In this document: one piece after another, positions 1-7,666 of the stretch
Layout: each line of letters opens with the position of its first letter
How positions within the stretch are numbered: the first letter of the stretch is position 1
DNA from: Clostridiales bacterium
Lineage (GTDB): Bacteria > Bacillota > Clostridia > Saccharofermentanales > DTU023
Reading direction: 5' to 3'
Length of the DNA stretch: 26,981 nucleotides
Assembly (NCBI GenBank): GCA_004556455.1
Contig: SFGY01000018.1
Coordinates: 1 to 26,981, forward strand
Position numbers and translations under genes: made by a program
Notes under the pieces: model-generated
What the model was told of the DNA's origin: nothing
The model's input: the letters and a program-made list of their open reading frames with translations, nothing else
Database searches by the model: none

Positions 1-589
1 CAGGCCCATGAGGTTCTTCAGGGCCATGGCCACGGCGTGGCCGATCTGCTGGCCGGTGCCGTCCCGCAGGGCCACCAGGGCTCCCGCGGCCATGGCGGAA
101 GCGGTGCCGATCTCCGCCTGACAGCCGCCGGAGGCACCGGCGATGCAGGCCTTGTAGGCGATCACCGCGCCGATGCCGCTGGCCACATACAGGGCCTCCA
201 GGATCCGCTGCTGGCTCAGCTCCTCATACTTGCACATGGGCAGCAGCACCGCCGGAAGCACGCCGCAGGCGCCCGCCGTGGGGGCCGCCACAATGCGGCG
301 CATGCAGGCGTTGGACTCCGCCATGGACAGGGCCTCGGCGATGACCTCGCTGACGTAGCCGCCGGACATGGCCCGGCCCCGGATGGAATACTGCCGCATT
401 TTCAGGCCGTCGCCGCCTACCAGGCCGCTGACGCTGCGGCGGCGGCCGGGTCAGCATTTTTGCCATGGATTGCTGACGGGTCACCTGGCGCTCGTCCATG
501 TCCGTTTCCAGCACGATCTCCCAGAAGGGCTTGTGCTCGGCTTCCATGCGGTCAAAGATTTCCTTCATCGAATCCAGCGACATCGTCAT
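1..589 (-). pseudogene. sdaAA: L-serine dehydratase (Fe-S), alpha subunit; partial and frameshifted
   Basis: This is the catalytic, [4Fe-4S]-carrying subunit of the anaerobe-type enzyme that turns L-serine into pyruvate and ammonia. The first ~45 codons read normally (…DERQVTRQQSMAKMLT). Near 430-450 the frame shifts. The next frame then reads SGLVGGDGLKMRQYS and later APTAGACGVLPAVLLP and ASGGCQAEIGTASAMAAGA, all typical of SdaAA, and stays open to the window edge. Between the two parts roughly 10-15 residues are missing compared with B. subtilis SdaAA, so this is an internal deletion that breaks the frame, not a single-base slip. The strong ribosome site (AGGAGG, 593-598) is 9 nt before the ATG at 583 and only 3 nt before the ATG at 589, so 583 is the likelier start. 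The gene overlaps the end of sdaAB by about 30 nt, implying translational coupling. It may be truly inactive or an assembly error in a GC-rich run. The 3' end lies outside the window. Confidence 0.8.
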
Positions 590-1253
590 CGTCCTCCTTA
601 TCGTAATAGGTCACCGACAGAATGCCCGTCAGCTCCGAAAGAAACGCCACCTGGTGGGGCTTGATATGCTGGTCGGTCTCGATGACCATCAGCGCGTCGC
701 CGCCCCGCTTGTGGCGGCACAGGCTCATATTGGCCACGTTGATGCGCAGCTGATTCAGAACCGAGGTTACCGCCGCCACGGCACCGTTTTCATCCTGGTT
801 CCGGATGACCAGGGTGTTGAACATGCCGTCGAAGCTGACGTCGATGCCGTCCACCTTGTTCACCAGGATACGGCCGCCGCCTACGCTGCAGGCCTGCAGC
901 TCCAGCCGCTTGCCGCCGGCGTCCCAGGCCTCGATTACGGCGGTGTTGGGGTGAGCGTCCCGCAGCTCCACAGTGTCGATGGTGAACTCCAGCCCACGCT
1001 TTTTAGCCTCCTGGTAGGCGTAGGGGATGCGGAGATCGTCGGGCTTCATGCCCAGAAGGCCCGCCACCAGCGCCCGGTCGGTGCCGTGGCCGGAGCCGGT
1101 TTCGGCAAAGGAACCGTGCAGATGGATCTTGGCCTCCACCGGCTCGTCGCCCAGCAGGGTGCGGGCCATGCTGCCGATGCGGGCCGCTCCCGCCGTATGG
1201 GAGCTGGACGGGCCCACCATCACCGGTCCCAGAATATCAAAAATATCCAGCAT
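552..1253 (-). CDS. sdaAB: L-serine dehydratase (Fe-S), beta subunit
   Basis: This is the 233-residue beta subunit of the iron-sulfur L-serine ammonia-lyase. The N-terminus MLDIFDILGPVMVGPSSSHT carries the family hallmark GPSSSHTAGAARIG, followed by HGSFAETGSGHGTDRALVAG. The last ~80 residues (NTLVIRNQDENGAVAAVTSVL…) form an ACT domain, usually a ligand-binding or dimerization module. The length is normal for this subunit. A GAGGAA ribosome site precedes the ATG. The gene is first in a leftward operon with sdaAA, whose start lies inside its 3' end. A TATCAT -10-like hexamer lies near 1290-1295 on the same strand, but no convincing -35 was found. The gene is intact, whereas its partner is not. 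Confidence 0.95.
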   Translation of the reverse strand: MLDIFDILGPVMVGPSSSHTAGAARIGSMARTLLGDEPVEAKIHLHGSFAETGSGHGTDRALVAGLLGMKPDDLRIPYAYQEAKKRGLEFTIDTVELRDAHPNTAVIEAWDAGGKRLELQACSVGGGRILVNKVDGIDVSFDGMFNTLVIRNQDENGAVAAVTSVLNQLRINVANMSLCRHKRGGDALMVIETDQHIKPHQVAFLSELTGILSVTYYDKEDDDDVAGFDEGNL

Positions 1254-1382
1254 GTGATCGTTCCTCGCTTTCTCTGTGCAATCAAGGCCATGATAGCACA
1301 GACCACCAAAAAAAGCGATGGGGTTTCTAAAATTTTTTGAGATTTTACAGAACGGCGCAAAATTTTACCAGATGCGCCCGGC

Positions 1383-1412
1383 GCATATTCAGGGCATCGG
1401 CGGCACAATCTA
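1383..1412 (+). promoter_or_regulatory. Sigma-G/sigma-F-like forespore promoter of the SASP gene
   Basis: GCATA at 1383-1387 matches the -35 consensus of forespore sigma factors. After exactly 18 nt, CAATCTA at 1406-1412 resembles the -10 consensus (CATnnTA) with one mismatch. It lies ~60 nt before the SASP start, where a sigma-G promoter is expected. Assignment is by consensus and position only. Confidence 0.55.
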
Positions 1413-1470
1413 TGGTTGCGATACCCGAACAGCGGTTTTCGCTGAAAACGCAAGAAAGGAGAACGCAATC

Positions 1471-1722
1471 ATGTCTACCAAGAATACCAACAAGCTGAAC
1501 GTGCCCCAGGCCCGTGCCGCCATGGATAAGTTCAAGATGGAGGCTGCCAGCGAGGTGGGCGTCAACCTGAAGGAAGGCTACAACGGCGACCTGACCTCCC
1601 GCGAGGCCGGTTCCGTGGGCGGACAGATGGTCAAGAAGATGACTGCGAAATATACCCGCAAAGACAGGACTGCTGTGGGGCATGAGATAGAGATTCGGTA
1701 CATAGCGGGGATCATGGTTTGA
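1471..1722 (+). CDS. Alpha/beta-type small acid-soluble spore protein with an element-encoded tail
   Basis: SASPs coat and protect DNA in the dormant spore. Residues 1-57 are a textbook alpha/beta SASP: MSTKNTNKLNVPQARAAMDK, then EAASEVGVNLKEGYNGD, LTSREAGSVGGQMVKKM. These include the GPR protease-site region around residues 24-31 and the conserved GSVGG. The start is the ATG at 1471, with AAGGAGAA 8 nt upstream. After Met57 the sequence becomes unrelated (TAKYTRKDRTAVG…, 26 residues), giving 83 residues instead of the usual ~65. The switch falls exactly in the 12-bp repeat 1631-1642. The missing native tail (IESYEKNL, stop) is found in frame at 19857-19883. The gene is therefore split by the mobile element, and its present 3' end belongs to the element. 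The hybrid may still fold and bind DNA, since most of the conserved region is kept. Confidence 0.9.
   Translation: MSTKNTNKLNVPQARAAMDKFKMEAASEVGVNLKEGYNGDLTSREAGSVGGQMVKKMTAKYTRKDRTAVGHEIEIRYIAGIMV
1631..1642 (+). repeat. attL core, copy 1 of the 12-bp direct repeat
   Basis: TCAAGAAGATGA lies in SASP codons 54-58 (Val-Lys-Lys-Met). To its left is host SASP sequence, to its right element DNA. The identical 12-mer occurs at 19846. Bases flanking the two copies differ immediately outside, as expected for the crossover core of a serine recombinase. The exact central dinucleotide cannot be assigned. Confidence 0.85.
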
Positions 1723-1747
1723 GTTGCTGGATTAACAAAATAGACGC

Positions 1748-1785
1748 AGGACAGCCCGCCGGTCAGATGATCGGTGGGCTGTCCT
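1748..1785. terminator. Bidirectional terminator between the SASP hybrid and hsdR
   Basis: AGGACAGCCC pairs with GGGCTGTCCT around a loop that can pair further. Reading leftward, the hairpin is followed by a T-rich stretch (ATTTTGTT), suiting hsdR, which stops 2 nt away. Reading rightward it follows the SASP hybrid. In the circular form of the element it would lie just after the native end of the recombinase gene. Confidence 0.75.
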
Positions 1786-1786
1786 G

Positions 1787-4700
1787 TCACGCAACATTTT
1801 TATACCGTGTGTACACATACTCATAGATTTTTTGCCGGTATACAGAAATGCTAACCTCATCGTAGGATTCAGGAAGTTCGGCCCACAGAGTATCTCGAAT
1901 AAGGTTGTCGATTGTAGCCTTTGTTTCCTGCTTGTCCGTCCAGTGGTCAAGCTCTGCAATCTTGGCCTTGACTTTCTCCAGAAGATCGACCGCCACTTTC
2001 TTTATTTTCTGGATATCCTGCTTGGACAGGTTTTCGGAAAACAGCATATCGTATAATGACAGCTCTTCATCACTGGAGAATCCCTCACGGACATACCGCT
2101 GTTCCTCCTGATCCATGTCTTTGACCAGTTGCATCAGTTCATCAAAGGTTTTCTCAATTGTGGCTCTGTCCTGCTGGCTGTTGTACTCCTCAATGATTTG
2201 CTGGTATCGCTCGTGATACTTGATACGGTCGGGATTGTTGAATAGCATGGCTTCAAGACGGACGCGAATGAGGTCCTCAAGGTCCTTCATCACCAGATTC
2301 TTTTTCTTCGCCTTGGCGAATTCACGCCGGAGCAGGTCAAAGTCAATTTGGCTGATATCAAACTGCCGGGATGGAACGATTCCTTCTGCCGCCTGTTCAA
2401 CCTGAACATACTCGCTGATGATGTTGTTGATCTCCACCATCAGTTCCACATTGGAGACTGTTTTTCGCTTTTTCTTCAGCTCGCCATAGATAGCCGCAAT
2501 GGCCTCATATCGCTTTCGAGAATCCAGTTCAATATCCTCACGATTGGTGTACTTCATCAGGCGGAGTAGCTCAGAGGCATAGGTCTGGAACGTCTTTTTC
2601 TCCTCAATCGTAGAGGATACTGCATTTGCTGCCGTTTGTAACAGTGCCAGTTTTTCGAAGTCCCGTGCCTGCACCAAATCCCGCAAAGAAATGCCGTAGC
2701 TGGCCAGAAACGCCTCCGCTGTGGAGATAGTATCCAGAATACGAGCAATCAACTTCTCCTTATCCACGGTAGGGTCAGCGCCGCCGTTGCCATTCACATT
2801 CGCGGTATAGTCAGCCAATGCTTTCCGAAGCGCCTTGACGATGCCGATATAATCGACGATCAGGCCGTTACTTTTCCCTTCGGCCACACGGTTGGCGCGG
2901 GCAATGGTCTGCATGAGCGTGTGAGCTTTCAGCGGCTTATCCAGATACAAACAGGACAAGCACTTCACATCGAAACCGGTGAGCCACATGGCGCAGACAA
3001 AGACAATACGAAGCGGATTCTCTTTATCCTTGAACTCCTTGTCCAGCTCCCTTTTTTCCATCTTTTCACGGTGATATTTGATATCTAATCCCCATTTTTG
3101 GAAGGTCTGGATCTCATTCTGTTCCTGACTGATGACCACAGCCATTTCCGTTTCCTGCATCCATTGCAGTTTGCGTTCCAGCTCCTGGGCCTCTTGCTGC
3201 GTGGCGTGTTTGATCTGAATTTTCAGCGTTTCAATTTCAGCCGCCCAATATTTTTGGACCAAATCATACATGCGGACACAGGTCACCTTATTCAGGCAAA
3301 CAAACATGGCTTTTCCGCTTGTCCACAGGTCGGAGTAATGACCCACAAAGTCACGGGCAATGGTTTCCAAACGGGGAGTTGCAGTCAGCAGATGAATTTC
3401 TTTTGCAAATTCCTGCTCCAGCTTGTCCTGCTGATCCACATCCAGGTCCGCCTGCTCAATGGCATCCAAGATCCGATCCGTGATCTCTGGGTTATCTTTC
3501 ACATCCAGAATCTTCTCGCCGCGGTTTTCGTAGTACAGCGGCACGGTCGCGCCGTCTTCCACCGCCCGTTTGAAGTCATACACCGATATGTAGCCGCCGA
3601 AGGTGCGCTCGGTGATGTTGTCATTGGACAGAAGCGGCGTTCCGGTAAAGCCGATACGGGACGCTGTCGGCAGCAGGCGCACCATATTGTCCGCAAAAAT
3701 GCCGTACTGGCTGCGGTGCGCCTCATCGGACATAATCAGAATGTCATGGTCGGGGTAGATTGGCTCCACATCCGTCTTGTTGAACTTTTGAATCAGCGTG
3801 AAGATAAAGCTGGGATTGCCACGCAGCTTCTGCTCCAGATCGCCGCCGCTGGACGCGATGAACTGGCTGGCCTTTGTCTTGCCCAGTAACCCGCAGTTTT
3901 CAAAGGTATCACTGATTTGGGTGTTCAGCTCGTCCCGGTCGGTCAGGATGACAATGGTGGGCGAACCGGAGAACTTACGGCGAATCTTTTGCGCCAGGAA
4001 CACCATGGAGTAACTCTTTCCGCTGCCCTGCGTATGCCAGAACACACCCAGCTTGCCGTTGTTCAGCTTGCGGGTCTCATAGGCTTTGACCGCCTCATTG
4101 ACGCCGAGATACTGGTGGTTCCGGGCAAGGATTTTTGCTGTATGCCCACCCGAGTGGTCAAACAGGATGAAGTTTTCCAGCAAATCAAGAAAGCTTTCCT
4201 TTTTGCAGATGCCCCGGAGCATGGTTTCCAGCGCCACACTGCCCTGTTCCTGCTCGGACAAGCGCTTCCACTCGTGGAAAAACTCATATTTGCTGCCCAG
4301 GGTACCCACCTTGGCCTCCACGCCGTTGGAGAGGATGAGAAAGGCATTGTAGTAAAACAGGTGAGGAATGGTGTCCTGATAGTCGGTGTAGTTATTGGTA
4401 TAGGCGTCCTGCACATCCACGGTGTTCTTTTTTAGCTCTATGAACAGCAGCGGGATGCCGTTGACAAAGCCAACGATATCTGTACGGCGGCGATACAGAT
4501 CGCCGTGGATCTTCAGCTCCTTGATTGCGAGGAAGTGGTTGTTGTCCGGATTCTGAAAATCAATGACAGCGGCGCGCTTTTCTTCCGTTTTGCCGCCGGG
4601 CTTTTTGACGGTGACCGGGATGCCGTCCCGGATCAGGAAATACTTTTCCTCGTTGATCTGCAGCAAGGAGGCGGTGGACAGACGATGCTCCAGTTTGCGC

Positions 4701-4927
4701 TGGGCCTCATCGATCTGCACGGGAGTGATCCATGGATTCAAACGCAGTAGAGCCTCCCGAAAATACCGGGTCAGCAAAATCTCCTTATAGCTTTTGCGGC
4801 CAAAGGTGCCGTCCTCGCCCAGCTTCTCCGTGTTGTAGGCAAAAGCTACATCCCAGCCAAGCTCCTGCTCCAGCAAATGCCCGGCGGATTCCTGAACGAG
4901 GATGTTTTCGGAATAATCGTAGCTCAC
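1787..4927 (-). CDS. hsdR: Type I restriction endonuclease, R subunit
   Basis: This 1046-residue motor and nuclease subunit of a type I restriction complex cuts unmethylated DNA after ATP-driven translocation. The N-terminal nuclease domain shows the PD-(D/E)xK pattern in RRTDIVGFVNGIPLLFIELKK (Asp150, Glu164, Lys166). The helicase part has Walker A HTQGSGKS (~298-305), motif II DEAH (~401-404), motif III region IGFTGTPLL, and a later motif region QTIARANR. A long helical C-terminus follows. The start is GTG at 4927, with AAGGAGG 7 nt upstream. The length is normal and no damage is seen. It is the last gene of the leftward operon hsdM-hsdS-zinc ribbon-TIR-hsdR, 30 nt after the TIR gene. Being separated from hsdM/hsdS by two extra genes is unusual. 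Confidence 0.97.
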   Translation of the reverse strand: MSYDYSENILVQESAGHLLEQELGWDVAFAYNTEKLGEDGTFGRKSYKEILLTRYFREALLRLNPWITPVQIDEAQRKLEHRLSTASLLQINEEKYFLIRDGIPVTVKKPGGKTEEKRAAVIDFQNPDNNHFLAIKELKIHGDLYRRRTDIVGFVNGIPLLFIELKKNTVDVQDAYTNNYTDYQDTIPHLFYYNAFLILSNGVEAKVGTLGSKYEFFHEWKRLSEQEQGSVALETMLRGICKKESFLDLLENFILFDHSGGHTAKILARNHQYLGVNEAVKAYETRKLNNGKLGVFWHTQGSGKSYSMVFLAQKIRRKFSGSPTIVILTDRDELNTQISDTFENCGLLGKTKASQFIASSGGDLEQKLRGNPSFIFTLIQKFNKTDVEPIYPDHDILIMSDEAHRSQYGIFADNMVRLLPTASRIGFTGTPLLSNDNITERTFGGYISVYDFKRAVEDGATVPLYYENRGEKILDVKDNPEITDRILDAIEQADLDVDQQDKLEQEFAKEIHLLTATPRLETIARDFVGHYSDLWTSGKAMFVCLNKVTCVRMYDLVQKYWAAEIETLKIQIKHATQQEAQELERKLQWMQETEMAVVISQEQNEIQTFQKWGLDIKYHREKMEKRELDKEFKDKENPLRIVFVCAMWLTGFDVKCLSCLYLDKPLKAHTLMQTIARANRVAEGKSNGLIVDYIGIVKALRKALADYTANVNGNGGADPTVDKEKLIARILDTISTAEAFLASYGISLRDLVQARDFEKLALLQTAANAVSSTIEEKKTFQTYASELLRLMKYTNREDIELDSRKRYEAIAAIYGELKKKRKTVSNVELMVEINNIISEYVQVEQAAEGIVPSRQFDISQIDFDLLRREFAKAKKKNLVMKDLEDLIRVRLEAMLFNNPDRIKYHERYQQIIEEYNSQQDRATIEKTFDELMQLVKDMDQEEQRYVREGFSSDEELSLYDMLFSENLSKQDIQKIKKVAVDLLEKVKAKIAELDHWTDKQETKATIDNLIRDTLWAELPESYDEVSISVYRQKIYEYVYTRYKNVA

Positions 4928-4957
4928 ACTTATGCCTCCTTTTTGCGCGAATTCAGA

Positions 4958-6007
4958 TCAAAGATTCATAAATTTAATAATATCCGAAAAATTGTGAGCG
5001 ATATGCTCTGTTAGTGATAAACCTTTACTGTCTCTCACAAACTCAATAAACTCAGGAAGATCAAGCAAAATCTTCTGAATGACTTTCTTTTCCTTGATTT
5101 GTGTGATGGCATATGTAGGATCCCCAAGTTCGTCAATTTGCTTTTGAAGCTCATTTTCTTGATGCTTCCAGAAGATACTGTATGATGTCTGGCCTTCTGT
5201 TGAATAAACATTGGCTACTATACCGTTTCCTTTTGGTGTTTTGTAATACTGGCAATCTTCATCACGAAGAACAATAAAAACCAGTTTATCTGAAAATCGC
5301 GAATCCTTTACCACTTCAAGCACTTCATACATACAATTGCGTGATTTAAAATAACTGTCACTGATTACTGTAATGACATAATCGTGTTGCTCAATAGACT
5401 GCATAAAGCGTTTGAAGCTTTCGTGATACTCAACATCGCGAATATCTCTGGAAATAGTCGCTTTTCCTTTTATTTGTTCGCCGAGCTGTTCATCGATTAA
5501 ATCTGCAATATCTGAATCTTTCTGGCAGTAAGACAAGAAAATAGTCTTATTCTCTGATACCTTTTCGGTTTGCGATTCATCGCAGTCAATAAGTTCAAGT
5601 TCTAAGAAATTTCTTAGTGCAACAACAAACGGTTCTATTGACTTCCTCATAAATGCTGCAATAGCATCCTTAAATTTATTGCTTCCTGTATACCCTCGCC
5701 CTAAAACAAATAACTGTTTGGGGCCATCAAGTACATACTGTAAAAGTTGATAGCCATAGCCTACCAATTCTTCTTGTGATGACGGAAGTGTAAGAATATC
5801 ATTCCATTCTTTTCTTGCGAATATTTCCTTGAAATCATATTTTGTCGTACTGCATTTTTGTATGTAGTCAAAAATTACCGGTGTGTTTGTTATATAATCA
5901 TAAAACATCTGGATATAATTGACTTCTTCTTGCGAGTCAATTTTAAGCATTTGAGAGGATAGAGTTCTATATTGCAAAGAAATTTTGCGTAATTCTTTTT
6001 TAGTCAT
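4958..6007 (-). CDS. TIR-domain protein (putative NAD-cleaving defence effector)
   Basis: The protein has 349 residues. Residues ~155-290 form a TIR domain: KTIFLSYCQKDSDIADLI (strand A and box 1), ISRDIRDVEYHESF, YVITVISDSYFKSRNC and YEVLEVV. Glu228, three residues after Cys225 in SRNCMYEVLE, sits where the catalytic glutamate of TIR NADases lies. Residues 1-145 are an unrecognised helical region including a GYGYQLLQYVL segment and RGYTGSNKFKDAIAAF. The C-terminal ~50 residues are also unassigned. There is no signal peptide or membrane segment, so it should be cytoplasmic. Its start overlaps the zinc-ribbon stop by 4 nt (ATGA), so the two are translationally coupled. The DNA is clearly more AT-rich than hsdR and hsdM. 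In bacteria TIR proteins mostly act in anti-phage abortive defence by depleting NAD or making signal nucleotides; here the role is inferred from the fold and from nesting in an RM operon. Confidence 0.88.
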   Translation of the reverse strand: MTKKELRKISLQYRTLSSQMLKIDSQEEVNYIQMFYDYITNTPVIFDYIQKCSTTKYDFKEIFARKEWNDILTLPSSQEELVGYGYQLLQYVLDGPKQLFVLGRGYTGSNKFKDAIAAFMRKSIEPFVVALRNFLELELIDCDESQTEKVSENKTIFLSYCQKDSDIADLIDEQLGEQIKGKATISRDIRDVEYHESFKRFMQSIEQHDYVITVISDSYFKSRNCMYEVLEVVKDSRFSDKLVFIVLRDEDCQYYKTPKGNGIVANVYSTEGQTSYSIFWKHQENELQKQIDELGDPTYAITQIKEKKVIQKILLDLPEFIEFVRDSKGLSLTEHIAHNFSDIIKFMNL

Positions 6008-6459
6008 AATTCTGCTCCTCCACAGATTGGACAGTAGATTCCGATTTCTTTATCCAAATTCCTCACTTTAACATCCACTCCACAACAATCCCTATGCACG
6101 GTTTCATAGCTTTCAGCGGGTGTATAAAGCTCTCTTTCAACCTCTTTGCGAGGTTTTTTCATTGTCATTTTAACAAAACCGCTGCGATTAATTTCTCTCA
6201 TTGTCTTTCCAAGTTGGCGGTCTATTTCGGCGTACATATAGTTCAATACTTTCTGCTGAGCTTTTTCTAAGACTTCTGGGCAGAAAAAAGTATTTGTCTT
6301 ATTCGGCAATCCGCAGATTGGGCAAAAAAAGTTTATATTGTCCTCACTTTCGTACACATCTTTGTGAAGCATAAAGCGGTTTTTGCAAAAGTCGCACTCC
6401 ATCTCGATAAATCCATCTTTATCCAGAGGAATAGATATTTCAAGAGAAATATTGCTCAT
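6004..6459 (-). CDS. Small protein with two zinc-ribbon-like motifs, paired with the TIR gene
   Basis: This 151-residue protein is of a family I do not recognise. The first metal site is ECDFC (Cys22, Cys25) with FFCPICG (Cys46, Cys49). A second half-site uses DCCG (Cys125/126) with YCPICGG (Cys143, Cys146). Between them lies a helical, basic linker (EKAQQKVLNYMYAEIDRQLG… KKPRKEVEREL). Two zinc ribbons around a helical linker suggest a nucleic-acid- or protein-binding adaptor; that is an inference. The ribosome site GGAGGTG lies within the last codons of hsdS, whose stop is 1 nt upstream of this ATG. Its own stop overlaps the TIR start. It is AT-rich like the TIR gene. Tight coupling suggests it senses, recruits or restrains the TIR protein. 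Confidence 0.8.
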   Translation of the reverse strand: MSNISLEISIPLDKDGFIEMECDFCKNRFMLHKDVYESEDNINFFCPICGLPNKTNTFFCPEVLEKAQQKVLNYMYAEIDRQLGKTMREINRSGFVKMTMKKPRKEVERELYTPAESYETVHRDCCGVDVKVRNLDKEIGIYCPICGGAEL

Positions 6460-6460
6460 A

Positions 6461-7666
6461 TTACACCTCCAATTCTCCGCTCATCAGTTTGGGGAGCAGA
6501 CGGTTACGGGCCTCCGTCAAAAGTCGAATCTGCTCTGATAATATGTCAATCTTTTTATCAATGCCGCCTGCAATGCCGTTAAACTGTCCAACTAAACTAT
6601 CGAGTGGGATTAGGAACTTTTGATTTAGCAGCTCCTCTTTTGAAATTGATGCAAAAATAGAGCCGTTTCCGATAATGTCATCTCTAAAAAATTTTTCTTT
6701 CAAAAGATAGAACAAATAACTCTGCGCTCCCCGACGATGATTTATTGCAGCCAGACCACGGCCAATCACAACTTTATTTTTTGTAAGGTTTAGCCGCCCA
6801 ACAGGAGCACGTACGCTAAAAAGAATGCTTCCTGCTTCGGCGATGCGCGTAAAGGATGTGCTGTATGTTTCATCACTGACAAAACGATTTCCATAACTGC
6901 CTACACCTTGATGGAAAGGGAGTCCCTCTCCGACTTGATTATAGTATTCAGACTTTGGACTTTGCCCCATAACGACATCCGCAATTTGGTATAGAGGCTG
7001 TTCTCTCCACCCCTCCGGGACGCCGTCCACGATGGGGGTGGATTCGTGGCCGGGGAAGCGCAGGTCTATGAACCATTCCTTATACAGCCGCTGCGCCGCT
7101 TCTTCCAGCAGCTTGATTTGCTTTTGGTTGTTTTCGATGAGGTCATCATAAGTGCGCAAAACAGAAGCAATTTTCCGTTGGACATCAATGTTCGGGAAAG
7201 GAAACATTAAATTCTTGATATCCGTAGGACTAATATTCGCTTGGTTTGCAGCGCCACCTGCTTTGCTTGCCAGCTCAATTTTGACTTTGTCTTGCGATAA
7301 ATAGTAATAAACAAAATCTAAATCGCAATCATCCGAATCGTTGACTGTTATTTTTCCAACACGTTGGTTCAAAACAGTTTTTTCAGAGTATTTTACTTTC
7401 GCAACTCGCCCCACAACCGATGCCATTTGGTTGATATGAGATCCAGTTAGTGCGATAAGTACATCGTCATATGACAAAATGAACTTTCTATTTTGATCCG
7501 CAATTTCTTCTGGCACATATGACAAATCAATCAGTGATACACTGGGCGGGGTAATATTTTTAATCTTTATCACTGGGATTCCTGTATCCGAAAAATCTTT
7601 TGACTTGAACGCAAACCCGGATAACACCTGGATGTGATTACCTAATTTTTCGGTCGGATAGTTCAT
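6461..7666 (-). CDS. hsdS: Type I restriction-modification specificity subunit
   Basis: This 401-residue subunit recognises the bipartite DNA target for both methylation and restriction. Two target recognition domains are visible. The first starts at MNYPTEKLGNHIQVLSGFAF and ends before the conserved helix QRKIASVLRTYDDLIENNQKQIKLLEEAAQRLYKEWF (~162-200). The second starts near EGWREQPLYQIADVVMGQSP and ends with the C-terminal helix GGIDKKIDILSEQIRLLTEARNRLLPKLMSGELEV. The repeat architecture and length are normal, so it should be functional. The start overlaps the hsdM stop by 4 nt (ATGA). The recognition domains are AT-rich, as is common for horizontally exchanged specificity modules. The target sequence cannot be predicted from this reading. 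Confidence 0.95.
   Translation of the reverse strand: MNYPTEKLGNHIQVLSGFAFKSKDFSDTGIPVIKIKNITPPSVSLIDLSYVPEEIADQNRKFILSYDDVLIALTGSHINQMASVVGRVAKVKYSEKTVLNQRVGKITVNDSDDCDLDFVYYYLSQDKVKIELASKAGGAANQANISPTDIKNLMFPFPNIDVQRKIASVLRTYDDLIENNQKQIKLLEEAAQRLYKEWFIDLRFPGHESTPIVDGVPEGWREQPLYQIADVVMGQSPKSEYYNQVGEGLPFHQGVGSYGNRFVSDETYSTSFTRIAEAGSILFSVRAPVGRLNLTKNKVVIGRGLAAINHRRGAQSYLFYLLKEKFFRDDIIGNGSIFASISKEELLNQKFLIPLDSLVGQFNGIAGGIDKKIDILSEQIRLLTEARNRLLPKLMSGELEV

Noticed and set aside
1318..1470. Upstream extension of the SASP frame
   Set aside because: Runs through the promoter; the ATG at 1471 has the ribosome site and matches SASP N-termini.
4958..6459. Assignment of the TIR pair to Thoeris
   Set aside because: No ThsA (SIR2/macro-like) effector is present; only the TIR domain is shared.
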